Assembly: GCF_041956535.1 (NCBI RefSeq)
Contig: NW_027192219.1
Location: 293,522-357,521, forward strand
DNA length: 64,000 nt
Direction: 5' to 3'
Source of the DNA: Calcarisporiella thermophila CBS 279.70
Lineage: Eukaryota; Calcarisporiellomycota
Part shown: positions 21,782 through 32,785 of the stretch, piece by piece
Layout: each line of letters starts with the position of its first letter
Numbering within the stretch: the stretch's first letter is position 1
Made by a program: the position numbers and the translations under genes
Notes under the pieces: model-generated
What the model saw: the letters and a program-made list of their open reading frames with translations, nothing else
Database searches by the model: none
What the model was told of the DNA's origin: nothing

Positions 21782-23712
21782 TCAGGCTATGCCCTGGAAA
21801 GAACTCGAGAGGAGTGTTTGAAGCGACCTAGTGTGCTCCCGATGCGCAAATCGGCGTGATAAATTTCGCGAGCGCATGGCTCGATACGCATCGACCAGAT
21901 GATGGAACGAGCTCCGGCGGATCGCTGGATTTGGATGATGATGGGCGGAATAAAAATGAATGCGGCAGGCCAGCATGCTTGCCCCCATTGCCAACGGGTT
22001 ACAGCCCAGATCGTGCTTGACCATGTCACAGAGGCGGAGAGTGATCTTCCCTGCCGCCTTAGCACTCTCATCGAGTGCAACGGCACGCAGAGTGCGCATG
22101 ATGGGCGTGTCCAGGCGCTCGGAGGACGGTTTTGAACACCTTGGCTCTAACAGTTCAAACCACGTTTTTGCCCATGCTCCCCAGTACATCATCTCAAAGA
22201 AGCAGTCCAGAGATGATCTCGTTTCAAGAGATGCCTCTGCCCTTGAAAGCAGGCTACCCACCGTGGTGGTGATGGATGCCATGGCGTCCAGCACCTCTTC
22301 GTCCGACCCGGCAAAGTCAATGCCCGGGAGTTTGACGAGAGCGGTGTACCACTCCGCCATCCGCGTCACATACAGCTATGTTATCCACGAGAGTTCAGAG
22401 AAACTGCGGCCTAGAGCCGTCGAAAGATTCTCAATCATTACCAAAGTGTCTCGAACCTCTTGCCCTTCGTGCGAGAGGGGCGACGGTTTGCACTCGTCCA
22501 GATCCCGTAGGATCAGGGCCGACGCCGGCTTTCCCCTGTAGAGCACAAAAGAGAGCTCCAAAATATAGAGGAGCCACCTGCAGGGGGAATCGTGAATATG
22601 GCCGTTGAGAAGGGGTTTCAGGTGAAAGCCAAGTTGCTTAGTTACCAGAGTCTCCTTCTTCGCTCCCTGCACGCCGGGCTGCTTTCCTTCGCACTCTCCC
22701 AATTCAGGCTCGGCGGTTGAGCCAGTGTGATGGCGAGATTCAGGTAAGAATAGGCCTCGCGCGCTGAATAGGCATCAAGATAGAGGGTCAAATTATAGGC
22801 GGCAAGAACGGTCATTTCGGAGGGGTCATCGAGTCTATCCCTGACCTGGCCCATAGCGACGTTGGCACAGGTCTTCTCAAGGGACGAAAGATCGGCTCTA
22901 GAATAATCGTCCCCGTGGAAAGTCTTGGCGTGTTGAGCAGCAAGGGCCATGGCCGAACAGAGAAACGCCATATCGAGTGTGCCACGCAGGAACTGATCCA
23001 TTAGCATGTCTCTCTCAAAGAGAATATGATTTGAAAAGCATTGGGGGTCGAGGTATACGCGGAAGAGTCGATTGGCAAGCGGGTTGTAGACGAGTTGCTC
23101 ATGCTCTAATACGCCACGAGCAGATGTTAACTCTCTACTAATGTTGTTGGGATGGGTATTGGGCGCCGCTTCAGGAGTGTATCGTTCGAAATCGAGACGC
23201 CTATGAGTGGCCAATGTGGATGAAATTAAAGGAAGCTTCAGCGTGGCAGAAGCTAATCGAGTGTCGAGTGGTTTGTTGATGAGATAATCCCTTAGAAATT
23301 CATGAAGATCCCCCAGGTTATTCAGCATGATGTTAATTCGGAGACTTTGGTCGAGCAGAGTCGCTTCCAATATTGGTCGACTGTGTTCGGCGTGTAAATT
23401 CTCGGGGATTGGATTAGACATCGGCCTAGGCGAAAGTCGTTCGCGGCACGACTTTAAATTACAATACCTGTTCCGGAGTTCAGCGATGAAGTGATTTGCA
23501 AGCTCGACATGGTGACTCAGTTCGGCCACCCGAGCCCAGAGATTCACGCCGAGGTCCTCAATGGGCACCAGTTCTCCACGCAACTCACCGTCTTTCATTA
23601 TGCAGGCCTGAGGCTGCGAAAGGAGACATGGGTCAAAACGAGGCGGATGGCTTTGGCTCAGCTGTATTCGTTGGAACGTGCTCGTGTCACTCGCGAGCAA
23701 ATCCAATGGCAC
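21782..23712 (-). CDS. fungal transcription-factor-like protein (middle homology region, no Zn2Cys6)
   Basis: Exons 23712-22646, 22577-22442 and 22375-21782 join to about 598 codons. The arrangement is that of fungal Zn-cluster factors after the zinc domain: a linker and coiled coil (LWARVAELSHHVELANHFIAEL), then the regulatory middle homology region with FLCSAMALAAQH, YSRADLSSLEKTC and the diagnostic RRRL-WWLLYILELSF spanning the first intron. No Cys6 cluster is present, and the open frame has no ATG before about 23598. A TACAG just upstream of 23712 could be the acceptor of a lost or distant first exon. The second intron (22441-22376) is in frame and contains the TAG that would otherwise stop translation. 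If it is not spliced, the gene is truncated there. Role: probably a regulator, or the remnant of one. Confidence 0.7.
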
Positions 23713-23720
23713 CCTGTACT

Positions 23721-23801
23721 TTAATAGAATAATGCCTATTTAGTGTAGGATAGTTTGGGTTCAATAAAGCCGACCATGCTTCCTCGGCCTTATTCTATTA
23801 A
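23721..23801. repeat. 81-bp inverted-repeat element with TTAA ends
   Basis: A perfect 12-bp inverted repeat, TTAATAGAATAA at 23721-23732 and TTATTCTATTAA at 23790-23801, bounds 57 bp of other sequence. It sits directly upstream of the open frame of the transcription-factor-like gene. It could be a small MITE-like insertion (TTAA is the piggyBac-type target) or a hairpin in an intron or leader. Confidence 0.5.
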
Positions 23802-24719
23802 GCGCAAGCCGCCTATTCTACTACAAAGGAGGAAAAAAAAAGGCACCATTGAGTGGTGTGGATCAGTATGCAAATGCATTTAACTGCAGCTAGTGTGGCG
23901 ATGAAGCCCAGCTGAAATGAATCGGCTTGGATTTTTTCATAATATCGCAACCCATCCGATTATGGACCTCTAGCTGCACTCAAAGGGCATAATAGTACAA
24001 TGATAGACTTGGTACTTTCAAAAAAGGTTATAATGTGAATTCCTCGCCTGTTCTACTATTAGTAGGAACTTTTGTGATCCATCCTAAGGATAATAGAATG
24101 AGCCAGTTCAAGGCAGGGTGGTTCAATGAATATCTGTGATGAGGGCATTTGGATAGTAAGTCGGCGTTCAACCTCTGTTGTGACCGATAACGCTTGGGCA
24201 CTGTTTTGAAGAGTAAAGTAGGGAAATGAAATATGAGGCATAGCCCTAAATAGGCTATTACCTGCACCTTTCACTCATCACTTCTAAATATCTCCCATTG
24301 GGTATCATAAGGTGCCCTATTAAAACTTTGGTTCGCTCCATCATTGATATGCGTGGCCATTATGTTAAGCAATCCTTTTTACGATTTGGTGTCTACCGTA
24401 AAATATGTTTAGAGTGACCCGGAAGTCAACGCGGCTACACATCAAGGGCCCCGTATTAAACAGCCTAAACAGTGAAAAAATCGAGAGCAGCTGATTTTCT
24501 AAGCTCTCAGCTATACCGTTGCTGATGTTTCTTGCAATATCATTACGAAGCGACCAATCTATCTGTTCCATGACGCGCAGTTACCTTATATTTTATAATA
24601 ATTATTGGAATTCCTGTTGTCGTCGACCTTGAGAGATTCTTGCGGCTTAGATGTTCGACTCTTTTGAACTCAGCAGCAACTTAAGACAGCTTTCTAGCAA
24701 GGAATAGTGGATCGGGATC
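23802..24719. other. intergenic region, nothing supported
   Basis: AT-rich sequence without coding signal. A search by eye for a Zn2Cys6 exon of the neighbouring regulator on the minus strand found none. Confidence 0.5.
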
Positions 24720-25926
24720 ATGATCGGCTATATCATCCTGATATCAGCCCTTGTGGTGGCCTACAAGACCAATCCTACGGAAGCATCGTTCCGCAACTAC
24801 ATCTCCAATGCTTCTTCTCAGAATGCTAATCGTGCGACCCTCTCATCCTGGCTCAACACCCTCCTCCCAACCCGCCCTGAATTCACGCACACGGACTACG
24901 TGTTCTTTAGCATTGTATCGGCGAAGCGGTCGAGTGCAACCTATCTTGGCTGCTTTGGGCAATGGTTCCTGGTAAGCGAGATGGTGCAACGACAAGAGGG
25001 CGGAAGAGGCGGCAGCGAGCAAGAAAATCTGGAGATGGAGGAGCGGGCCAATGCTGAGAAGGATGCGGCGGTGAAGGCAAAGGTGAAGCGGGATTACAAG
25101 GTCGCAGGCGACAGATACGTAAGCGCGGCAAAGAAATTTGAAATGGGGATGGGCGAGTACCAGCAGATGGAGGCGGCCATGTGCTATGAAGAGGCCTACA
25201 AAGCATACAAAAATGCAAAGGAGCCCGAGAGCCTAGGTGAGTGGCCGAATGGTGACTTTGTGATTTCGGGCTAGGTGAGCACTGACGCGCTTTCCATTAT
25301 TTTTCTGCTTCGCGACTCTAGAAAAGGCCCTAAACTGTCTCGACACGGCCGCCAAGCTCTTTGCCGCCCAAGGAAAACAACTCTCTCGTGCGGCACGGCT
25401 CTTTGATACCCTTGCCGAGAACCACCACCATCATCCCTATCAACCGAACCTCGACAAGGCTGCCTCCTACTACGCACAGGCGGCGGACTATTATGAGGCG
25501 GACGGCGATGGCCGCGCGTTGTTCTCGCTCTCGAAACAGGTGGAGCTGCTCCTGGAACTGAACCGATACGACCAGGCGCTCAAGCTCCTCGAAAGAGTGG
25601 TGGGAGAAGCTGAACGCGATTCCGCGCTGCAATTCAAGGTCAAAGACTACCTCCTGTGGGGACTCTTGTGTGGGGTCGGTCTTGGAGACTGGGAGGAGGT
25701 TCGGAAGATGCTCGACCGGTACGAGACGCAGCAACCGACATTTTCGGATACACGCGAGTGCACGCTGGTGCGCCAGCTGCTTGTCGCACGAGACAATGTG
25801 GATCCTGATGGGTATGGCGAGGCGTGCAAGCGGTACGACTCAATCTCGCCTCTGAAGCCGTGGCAGATTACCGCTCTGCTGAGTGGGAAGAAGGAGCTAG
25901 AGACGGAAGAAGGGAGTTTACGCTAG
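24720..25926 (+). CDS. SNAP/Sec17-like protein with an N-terminal membrane module
   Basis: Exons 24720-25236 and 25322-25926 give 373 residues. Residues 1-85 start with a hydrophobic segment (MIGYIILISALVVAYKT) and the motif NPTEASFRNYI, then TDYVFFSIVS and YLGCFGQWFLVSE; I do not know this module. From about residue 105 the protein is SNAP-like: AGDRYVSAAKKFEMGMGEY, CYEEAYKAYKNAKEPES, EKALNCLDTAAKLFAAQG, DKAASYYAQAADYYEADG, PTFSDTRECTLVRQLL and C-terminal KRYDSISPLKPWQITALL. SNAPs link SNARE bundles to NSF/Sec18 for disassembly; the C-terminal Leu region that stimulates NSF is present. The SNAP part is shorter at its start than Sec17. Either this is a membrane-anchored SNAP, or two genes abut and the SNAP begins at ATG 24981; a GTAAGC donor-like site at 24972 allows the second reading. 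Confidence 0.8.
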
Positions 25927-26460
25927 AGTCCCCGCCCCCACCTTCCATGGACCGCACATTCATAACCCTGTTAGAAATAGTCGATTACCCTCCCCTCCTC
26001 TCCCCCTTCAATGTATTATTCTGCGTTAGCTGCTTTTCTATTTTCTAAAGGAAACTTTTTAATATTTTTATTTCGATTCAAAAAGAAATATGAATAGGAA
26101 CTCAAAAATAGAAGGTTTGCATAGTGAAGAAAATGAAACATGGATAAAAGAAAGAACAAAATAAAAAAGGGCCGGAACAAGGTAGACAAAAAATGGTGGG
26201 GGGCGGGGGGAGGCTAGGTGGTTGGAGAAAGTGAGCCAAACATGACACCTAGCCATTTTTATCTCAGTCAACTCCTTCTCTTTCATCTATGGACCAGTGA
26301 TGAGATGGGAAACACCATAAGGAATTGGTGGGAGAGGGGTGGGAGTAGTATAGACGCGGAGCTGAGAAAGAGAGGAAGAGAACAGAAAAAAGAATTAGAA
26401 GACCAAAAATGCTATACAAGGATATCAGGCTATATATTGCGATGCTGCTGTATGTGAAAG
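25927..26460. other. convergent 3' region
   Basis: AT- and purine-rich sequence between converging genes; probably both 3' UTRs. No gene seen. Confidence 0.5.
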
Positions 26461-27541
26461 CTAGTTTGCGAGATAGTTTCCTCCACGATACCCTGTCATG
26501 TCCAGGCACCGCTTTGGAAGCACTCCCTTCACATTGCCTCGTGTGAGATTGATTCCCTGCACCCAGCCATCGTCATACTCGGTTAGAACGGTGACCTGAT
26601 CGCCCGGCTGCACTTCGAGCTCGTCTCCGAGCGTGGGGGTATAGGTTGCCACCACCGTGTAGGTTCCCTTGGGGCGGCCATTGCCCGGCTTGACTTGACC
26701 CTTTTCGCGCTGAGAGGGGGAGTCGCCGAACTCGGCCGCCGACTTTGCGATCAAGGCGCTGGTAATTTCACGACGACGACGGTACCGGGCGTACGAGAAG
26801 AATCCCACCGTCATGGCGATAAGGCCGCCCGCGCACCCGAGACCCGCGATCAGGCCGGTACTGATTCCGGTGGAGACCTGCTGTCCCTCCGCCGCGTTGA
26901 TCGATTGCATGGTGCTTTGTGCTCTTTGATGATCGGCCAGGGTGGTGCCGTGCCCTGGCACTTGGGGGCCGGGAGAAAGGGTGGGCATCGCGTTCGGCGG
27001 AAGAGCCTTTTGCCCGACTGTATCTGCCACTGAAACAATAAAGAAAATCGTTTAAAAATACGGGAAAATAAACAAAAAGAGCGCTTTGATGTTAACTACC
27101 CATCTTCTGGCCCGGAGGCGGGAGCTGGGGCACCTGCCCGCCTGGTGGAACTACCGGCCGCTGCACCTGCTGCTGCTGTTGTTGCTGCGGCAAATGGGGC
27201 GCCTGCTGCTGCTGCTGCTGTTGCTGTGGTGGTGGTTGCTGTTTTGCTGGTTCTGGAGCTGCTGCACCTACAGGTTTAGCGACATTTACATTGGCATTGG
27301 GCTTGTTTTCACCAGCACCCACGGCCGGCCGGTTGTTCTCCACGCGAGCCGGCTCTTTTGCATTGCCGGCATCACGCGGTGGCTCCGGACCTCCGGCAAC
27401 CGCTCTTTCTAAGAGGCGTCCAGCTGGGAAATGGGCTAGATGCTGGTGAGATGGAACGGTGATATCACTCTGGGTGGCAGAGATCAAAAGGATTGAGTAA
27501 GTGGCACAGAGAATAATTACAATACAATAGACTAGACGCAT
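26461..27541 (-). CDS. single-pass membrane protein with C-terminal SH3 domain
   Basis: Exons 27541-27100 and 27029-26461 give 336 residues. A signal peptide (MRLVYCIVIILCATYSILLIS) leads into an outer region rich in Pro and Gln, with poly-Gln blocks (about 27160-27240). A transmembrane segment follows, STGLIAGLGCAGGLIAMTVG, then a basic stop-transfer YRRRR. The cytoplasmic tail ends in an SH3 domain: YTVVATYTPTLGDELEVQPGD, TVLTEYDDGWVQGIN and GVLPKRCLDM. The layout resembles fungal Fus1-like or sensor-type SH3 membrane proteins that recruit proline-rich partners at the plasma membrane. Partners cannot be read from the sequence. The splice joins phase 1 to phase 1 with GTAGTT...TTTCAG. Confidence 0.85.
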
Positions 27542-28820
27542 AGTATAGTATGTCTAAAGATGGAGGCGAAGGGCTACAAGCATTAAGAAAAGATCAGTCA
27601 AGACAAAACAAAAACGGTATGAAAGATGGGGGGCGGAAAAAAAATCTGATGAGATCCTAAGTTGCAAAAGGAGGGGCAAGATGGGCCTAAAAGATTTCCC
27701 CCTGGATTAGGCTTTAATGGGGATGGAATTGACGCGTAAGGACACAAAGGGAACAAAAGATGCCTGGCAGTACGAACAAGCAATTTGGTTTCCCAAGAGA
27801 GATGGGCAAGGAATAAATAGGGGAATGGCGATGGGGACCAAAGGAAGGAAGAATGGCGATCGATTGGGGGAGGATGGTGGAGGAGAAGCAAGCTTATAGA
27901 AAGTAGAAAACAAAAAAATAGGTACCACTGTAGCAAAGACCTGTTTTAATTAGGTGTGGCCAATCAACGCAGCCTGCATTCGATTACTTTCCTTAATGAA
28001 AACTGGGAATTCGAATTTCTCCCACTGTAGTTATAGAGGGGGGATATCCTGACTTTGCCACGATAAAATACTGACTTGGCGGACCACACTGTATTCAAAC
28101 AAAGGCATGCGTCTCTCCGCCCATCCCATCTGCTTCGTCTGCCTTCCGGGAGGCGATTATCCTTACGCGTACATCGCGTCTCTGCCCTCCTACGATTCGC
28201 ATCATGATGGAAAAGGAAACCGGCATGTCCTAAAGAAAGCGAGATGGAAGAACTGGAAAATACGTGCGGATTTCCTATTTGGTTGATGGGGATCAACCGT
28301 ACAAGGATTGGATGATCGCTCCCTTTTCTATGCGTCTATTTTTAGGCTTATTGGAAGCCATTGAAATATCGGGGTCAACCCGTGTAAAAAAGTTTTCACC
28401 ACACCGCAAGCATTCAACTACGCCGCGTAGTTTGAAAGAGTATTCACTCGAATTTACCCTCCAATGCATTTGAACACGTGTAGCTAAAAAAAGCGGCCAT
28501 TTTCATATACCAGTTTTTCTTTTCTTAGCATATTATAAGGGTAAAATGGGAACGGTTGAAGAAAACATGGGCGTCGTTCAAGGGAAAGAGACCAGTTTAA
28601 GAAAGAAAAGAAAAAAGAAATATCTACAAAAGAACCACCTAGTAATATAGAGAAATCCCTGGCCCCAGAAGAAACAAAAATGCAATAGTAAAATAATTAA
28701 AGCTACCTATGAAAGCGAAAAGGAAAATAGAAAGATATTTGATGTAAAAGACATGTAATCAATGAGGTATATAGAAGGAGGAAGAGAAAAATAGAAGGAA
28801 AAGAGGATCCACGTTGCCTA
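27542..28820. other. intergenic region, nothing supported
   Basis: About 1.3 kb, A-rich on the plus strand. Short open frames lack any family, signal or splice context. Confidence 0.5.
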
Positions 28821-30845
28821 TTATTCTTGCTCAGCCATTTTTTTTATGACAATCCCCGGAACATATCCCTCATCGGCCCCGGGAATGGCGAACAGTGCGT
28901 CGCTTAGCTCCGCGTTGGGATTGTAGTTCGCAAAGGTGACCTCGGCCGAGAGGGTGGGAAACACGGGGATCGAGGCACGCACGGGGAAACCGGGCGGGAG
29001 TTTTGCGCTGATGAAGTCCCGCAACTTGCTTGCAAGGCGGTTCGAGCCCATGCCTAGCACCTCCAGCACAGGAAGAAACTGTTCGATTTTAAGGGGGAAG
29101 CCGCGCTGGCCCTCCCCGGCGCTCTCGTCGCACATCCACAGTGTGGCGCCAAGCACCTTGGTGCTCTCCTTCATGGCGAGAGGCCGCCCCAGATGCAGGT
29201 ACTGCGTATCGTCGGGGTTGAAATAGTCGTCGTAGGACACGCCAGGGGGAGAGGGGGGAGTCAAGGAGGGGCGAAATGTCCGTAGTTGCTTCAGCTCAGC
29301 CTCGGCCTCCTCCATAGCCGTTTCAAAGGAAGTATCATCCACCTCGTCCACCATCTCAGACCCATTGCATCGACTGGAACTAATGCTCAAGCGGGAGGAA
29401 ATGTCATCACTGCTGTGCTGCGCAATGCTATCGATATTGTTGTAGGATTTCTTGCGTGACTCCGCAGGGGTCCTCTTTTTGCGGGGGAGCCGGTGCTTGA
29501 GCTGCTCCAGGTTTTCCAGGTGTTCAGTACGCACCCGGGTGCGCAGCTCAATGCCCTCCATCCGCCAGACGGAGCACTCAAATTCGCCCACTTTCTCTTT
29601 GCGATTTGAGCGGAAGCCCCAAAGCCCTGCTTTGGAGCGCACGAACCGGATCGCAGACATGGGTATATTGGTAGCGGACTAGGAGGTAGACAGGAGAATA
29701 GAGGAGGAGGAGGAGAATGTGAGTTTTTAGTGTTATCCACTAGGTCACTAGTAAACATCGACATCAACTTACAATTTCGCTATTAAGGTTAAAGGATATA
29801 CTCTCCGCAAGATCATCCTCCAGCACGGGAGAGAATGTGCCCATCGGTGAACAAAACAGTCGTTGAGTATATTTCTTAACATGGTCCACTACCGTCAAAG
29901 TTGGCCCTAAAAACGCATAGGCGGTTAGGCGAGTTTCTCTTTGGGTCAACGGAGGAGGAAAAGCTAAGGGGGAAATACCAGTCTTCTCATCCACTTTAAA
30001 AATGAAACTAAGGCGCCCTCGGATCCATTTTAGTTTTTCAAAGCCAACTAATAAGGAAGGAGAGGGGGGGGAGTGCAAAAAATATGGGTAGAGAGAGGAT
30101 TAGAGGCCTGCAACGAGTGTGGAAATGCTTGAAATTCATCTACCTAGGGTGGTATCCATCCGTAAAGAAGAGCCTTTTTTCCAAATCAGATAGGTATCAC
30201 TTGGGCAGAGACTTGAAACAAAAGGAACTAAAATATTTAAACCGGATCAATTTGCATCATGTTCAGATAACATATCATATAAGCTTACCCCAACTCTGGA
30301 ATTGCCTAGAGTAAGGACAAAAAGAGGAGTTCAGTAATGAATATACGGCGAAGATATGAGTTATAGATTTACCAATGCAATTCCATGTAGAAATCATTCA
30401 ATTCTTTCGATAGGTTTTTAACGAGCTGTGAGGCGCGCTTCTGGAAGAAGCCGTTGAGTTCCTCCCTTTTTCTTCGCATCTATTGTCGGAGATGTCATTA
30501 AGATATCAGGTGTATATCTCCTCTATCTTGTCTGTTCATCCTTACCACAAGCTCTATTACAGTTCTATCCCCGTAGCTTGTTGCCTCTTGTAGTGCACTC
30601 CAATTTAATTTATTCCGTGACGAGGCTGACGCGCCGGCCTGTAGTAGTAATTCCACCATCTCCACACGGCCAAGCTGGACGGCTAGATGGAGAGGCGGCA
30701 TTCCACGATGGTCGGGATCATCAATGCCAGGGTAGGGCTTCTCGCGGGTATGAAATGCGAGAAGTTTGCGTAGCCGATCAAAATTATTTAGGAAAATAAG
30801 ACGATGCAGGTGCTCTGGGCCTTCGTTGAGATTGGGCTGTGTCAT
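28821..30845 (-). CDS. ANKRD13-family ankyrin repeat / GPCR-chaperone domain protein
   Basis: Six exons (30845-30546, 30479-30373, 30305-30289, 30227-30144, 30047-29773, 29678-28821) sum to 546 codons. Ankyrin repeats come first (HRLIFLNNFDRLRKLL, GMPPLHLAVQLGRVEMVELL, NWSALQEATSYGDRTVIELV). The family block follows: NDFYMELHWQFQSWVPFVS, CPSDTYLIWKKGSSLRMDTT, LVGFEKLKWIRGRLSFIF. The C-terminal part has YDDYFNPDDTQYLHLGRP, KESTKVLGATLWMC and NRLASKLRDFISAKLPPGFP, VTFANYNPNAE. This is the full ANKRD13/GPCR-chaperone layout. Animal members bind ubiquitinated receptors or help receptor folding at the ER and endosomes; no ubiquitin-interacting motif is evident here. One exon is only 17 nt, yet it supplies the conserved QFQSW core. 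The family is scarce in Dikarya (from memory), so its presence helps place the organism. Confidence 0.9.
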
Positions 30846-31428
30846 GAAGAAAAAGAGTGTTTGCAAAAACTATACTTAGTCAGCACTAGTGAGTCGGGGT
30901 GTGATTATCGATTAAAACTTAGTGGAAGGATTAACAAGATTAAGGTGATAGGAAGGGGGAGATGCAATATAAGCTATGGGAGAGGTATTGAACAAAGAAT
31001 GTCGATTGGAAGGAGAGACCTTTTTTGTTTTGCGACCAAGATGGAGAATTTAATTGAAACTCAGCAAGCTCATTGTTCTCTTCTTGGATCGAGTTACGTA
31101 TATGAATGACGTCGAACTTTCGTGATCACTGGTGATAAAGGGGAAAATCACCGCATATGACCGGCTCATCATGCTCTCCTGATAAAGGTGATAACCACGG
31201 CTGTTTTCCCTGCTTAATTCTTTAATTTATTCCATGACATGATAAGCACATGTATTTGGTAAGAAAGTAGGGGATGTGACTAGAGTTTCGGCGTATTATC
31301 CATAAATATACATTAAAATTCTTATCCGATAACTAAAGCCAAGCAAAAAGGATGGATGCGAAGAAAAAGGTTAAAATACATATTAAACATGGTACAAATT
31401 CTCTAATAAAACCAAAGGAAAGTGCCCA
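30846..31428. other. intergenic region, nothing supported
   Basis: AT-rich sequence between a start (ANKRD13) and a 3' end; it probably contains the ANKRD13 promoter. Confidence 0.4.
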
Positions 31429-31767
31429 TTAAACGCCCCTGGTGCCTGATTTGGTTTTCGGCTCGAGACGAGGAGGCGAATGCACACTTGCCACGGCATG
31501 ATTGGGATGGAAGGAGCGAAACCGGCGGGTGCGGCGAATAAGATAAGGACGAAGGCTCAGCTTTCTCTTAGGACGGAGCCTACATTTGATATCATTCAGT
31601 GTGGGCCTCCAGTGACAATCAATATCCTGGATCCTGTTCTGAGGTAACAGCTCTCCTAACACGACTTCTAGTTTGGTAAGGATATCTTCGTTCCCTTGCG
31701 CGACTCCAGCCATGCTGAGAGCCAGGAGAAGTAGGCTAAAGAGGACTTTCATATTCAAAGGCAACAT
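31429..31767 (-). CDS. small secreted protein, unknown
   Basis: A 112-residue intronless frame. It begins MLPLN and then MKVLFSLLLLALSMAGVAQG, a textbook signal peptide with cleavage expected after about residue 25; the second Met (31752) is an equally good start. The mature part is basic, with two cysteines (DIDCHWRPTLNDIKCRLRP) that could form one disulfide, then Arg-rich sequence (RRTRRFRSF). No domain is recognised. The leader region is AT-rich. It may be a secreted cationic peptide or a wall-associated protein; the function is unknown. Confidence 0.55.
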   Translation of the reverse strand: MLPLNMKVLFSLLLLALSMAGVAQGNEDILTKLEVVLGELLPQNRIQDIDCHWRPTLNDIKCRLRPKRKLSLRPYLIRRTRRFRSFHPNHAVASVHSPPRLEPKTKSGTRGV

Positions 31768-32785
31768 TGATTGATCTCAATCTCGAGCTGTTAGATAGCT
31801 GAGAAAATTGGATGAATGTATCGTAGAGAATCGAATAAATACAGATGTTATATTTGACTAATTTTTCTCTAAGTGAGAAGACCGCCATGGAGTAGAGATA
31901 TTTATATAAGAATACCCGCTTGAAAATCACATCTTCCATCATCCTTACTTCTTCTCTATTAGGCGACATGGTATATCAAAATGAGCGATGCCTGCGGCTC
32001 TTCGCGTTTTATGTACTTCATAATATTCGACTGGATCAATATCAAGATGGAGGGTCAATGGTGCGTATGGAGGATGCACTCGGATCGTGAAAAAGAGGCA
32101 GCATTTACGTCACATTGGATAGCAGCTTGCACAAAATACTATGCAACCGTTATGTTTGTCATTAAACATTCAGCACTGTGGCTTTCCCTTCATTAATTCT
32201 TTCTGAAGGAAAGATGAATTCTTGGGCGAGGCCAGTGTACTTTCCATCTCGGAAATAGCTCTAAGTAGCCAATTTCCGATCAACACTGAACTGGGGCAAA
32301 TCTGCAAAGATTTTCCTCCAAAGATTTAACGTTATCTGACTCCTGTCTACACTTTGTCGATCCACAAGAAATTGAATGGATTCTTGCATGTCCGGTGTCT
32401 TTTTTCTTTCCTGCTGACTTTGTATTTTTATAGTGTGTACAGAATGTTTGTTTGATAATTCCGCACCATGGTTGCAAATCTGTATTTGAATCATTGTAAA
32501 GCTTATATAGGTTGCACCCTAAGCAATCGATAAACAAGAGTCATTGAGGAGATGCATTCTGCACTAAAGGTAATTTAGTATTATCTGGAAGCAACCATGG
32601 AGGATAGGCAAACAATGAATTTAGGATAGGTGGAGTATAGCAATTGCCAGAATATTGGCTAAGCAGACAACCATCAAGGAAGGGAAGGGGAGAAAATTGG
32701 GGCAAAACGCAGCCACAAATTGCTGTCGAAGAGCCCATCGTAATTTTCCTGCTAAATAGAGAGTTGAATTATTGTTGAGTGAATT
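31768..32785. other. intergenic region, nothing supported
   Basis: Divergent promoter region of about 1 kb, AT-rich; no coding signal found on either strand. Confidence 0.4.

Noticed and set aside
22376-22378. In-frame TAG as a nonsense mutation in the regulator-like gene
   Set aside because: It overlaps the acceptor of a plausible 66-bp intron with a GTAATG donor, so it need not be a true stop.
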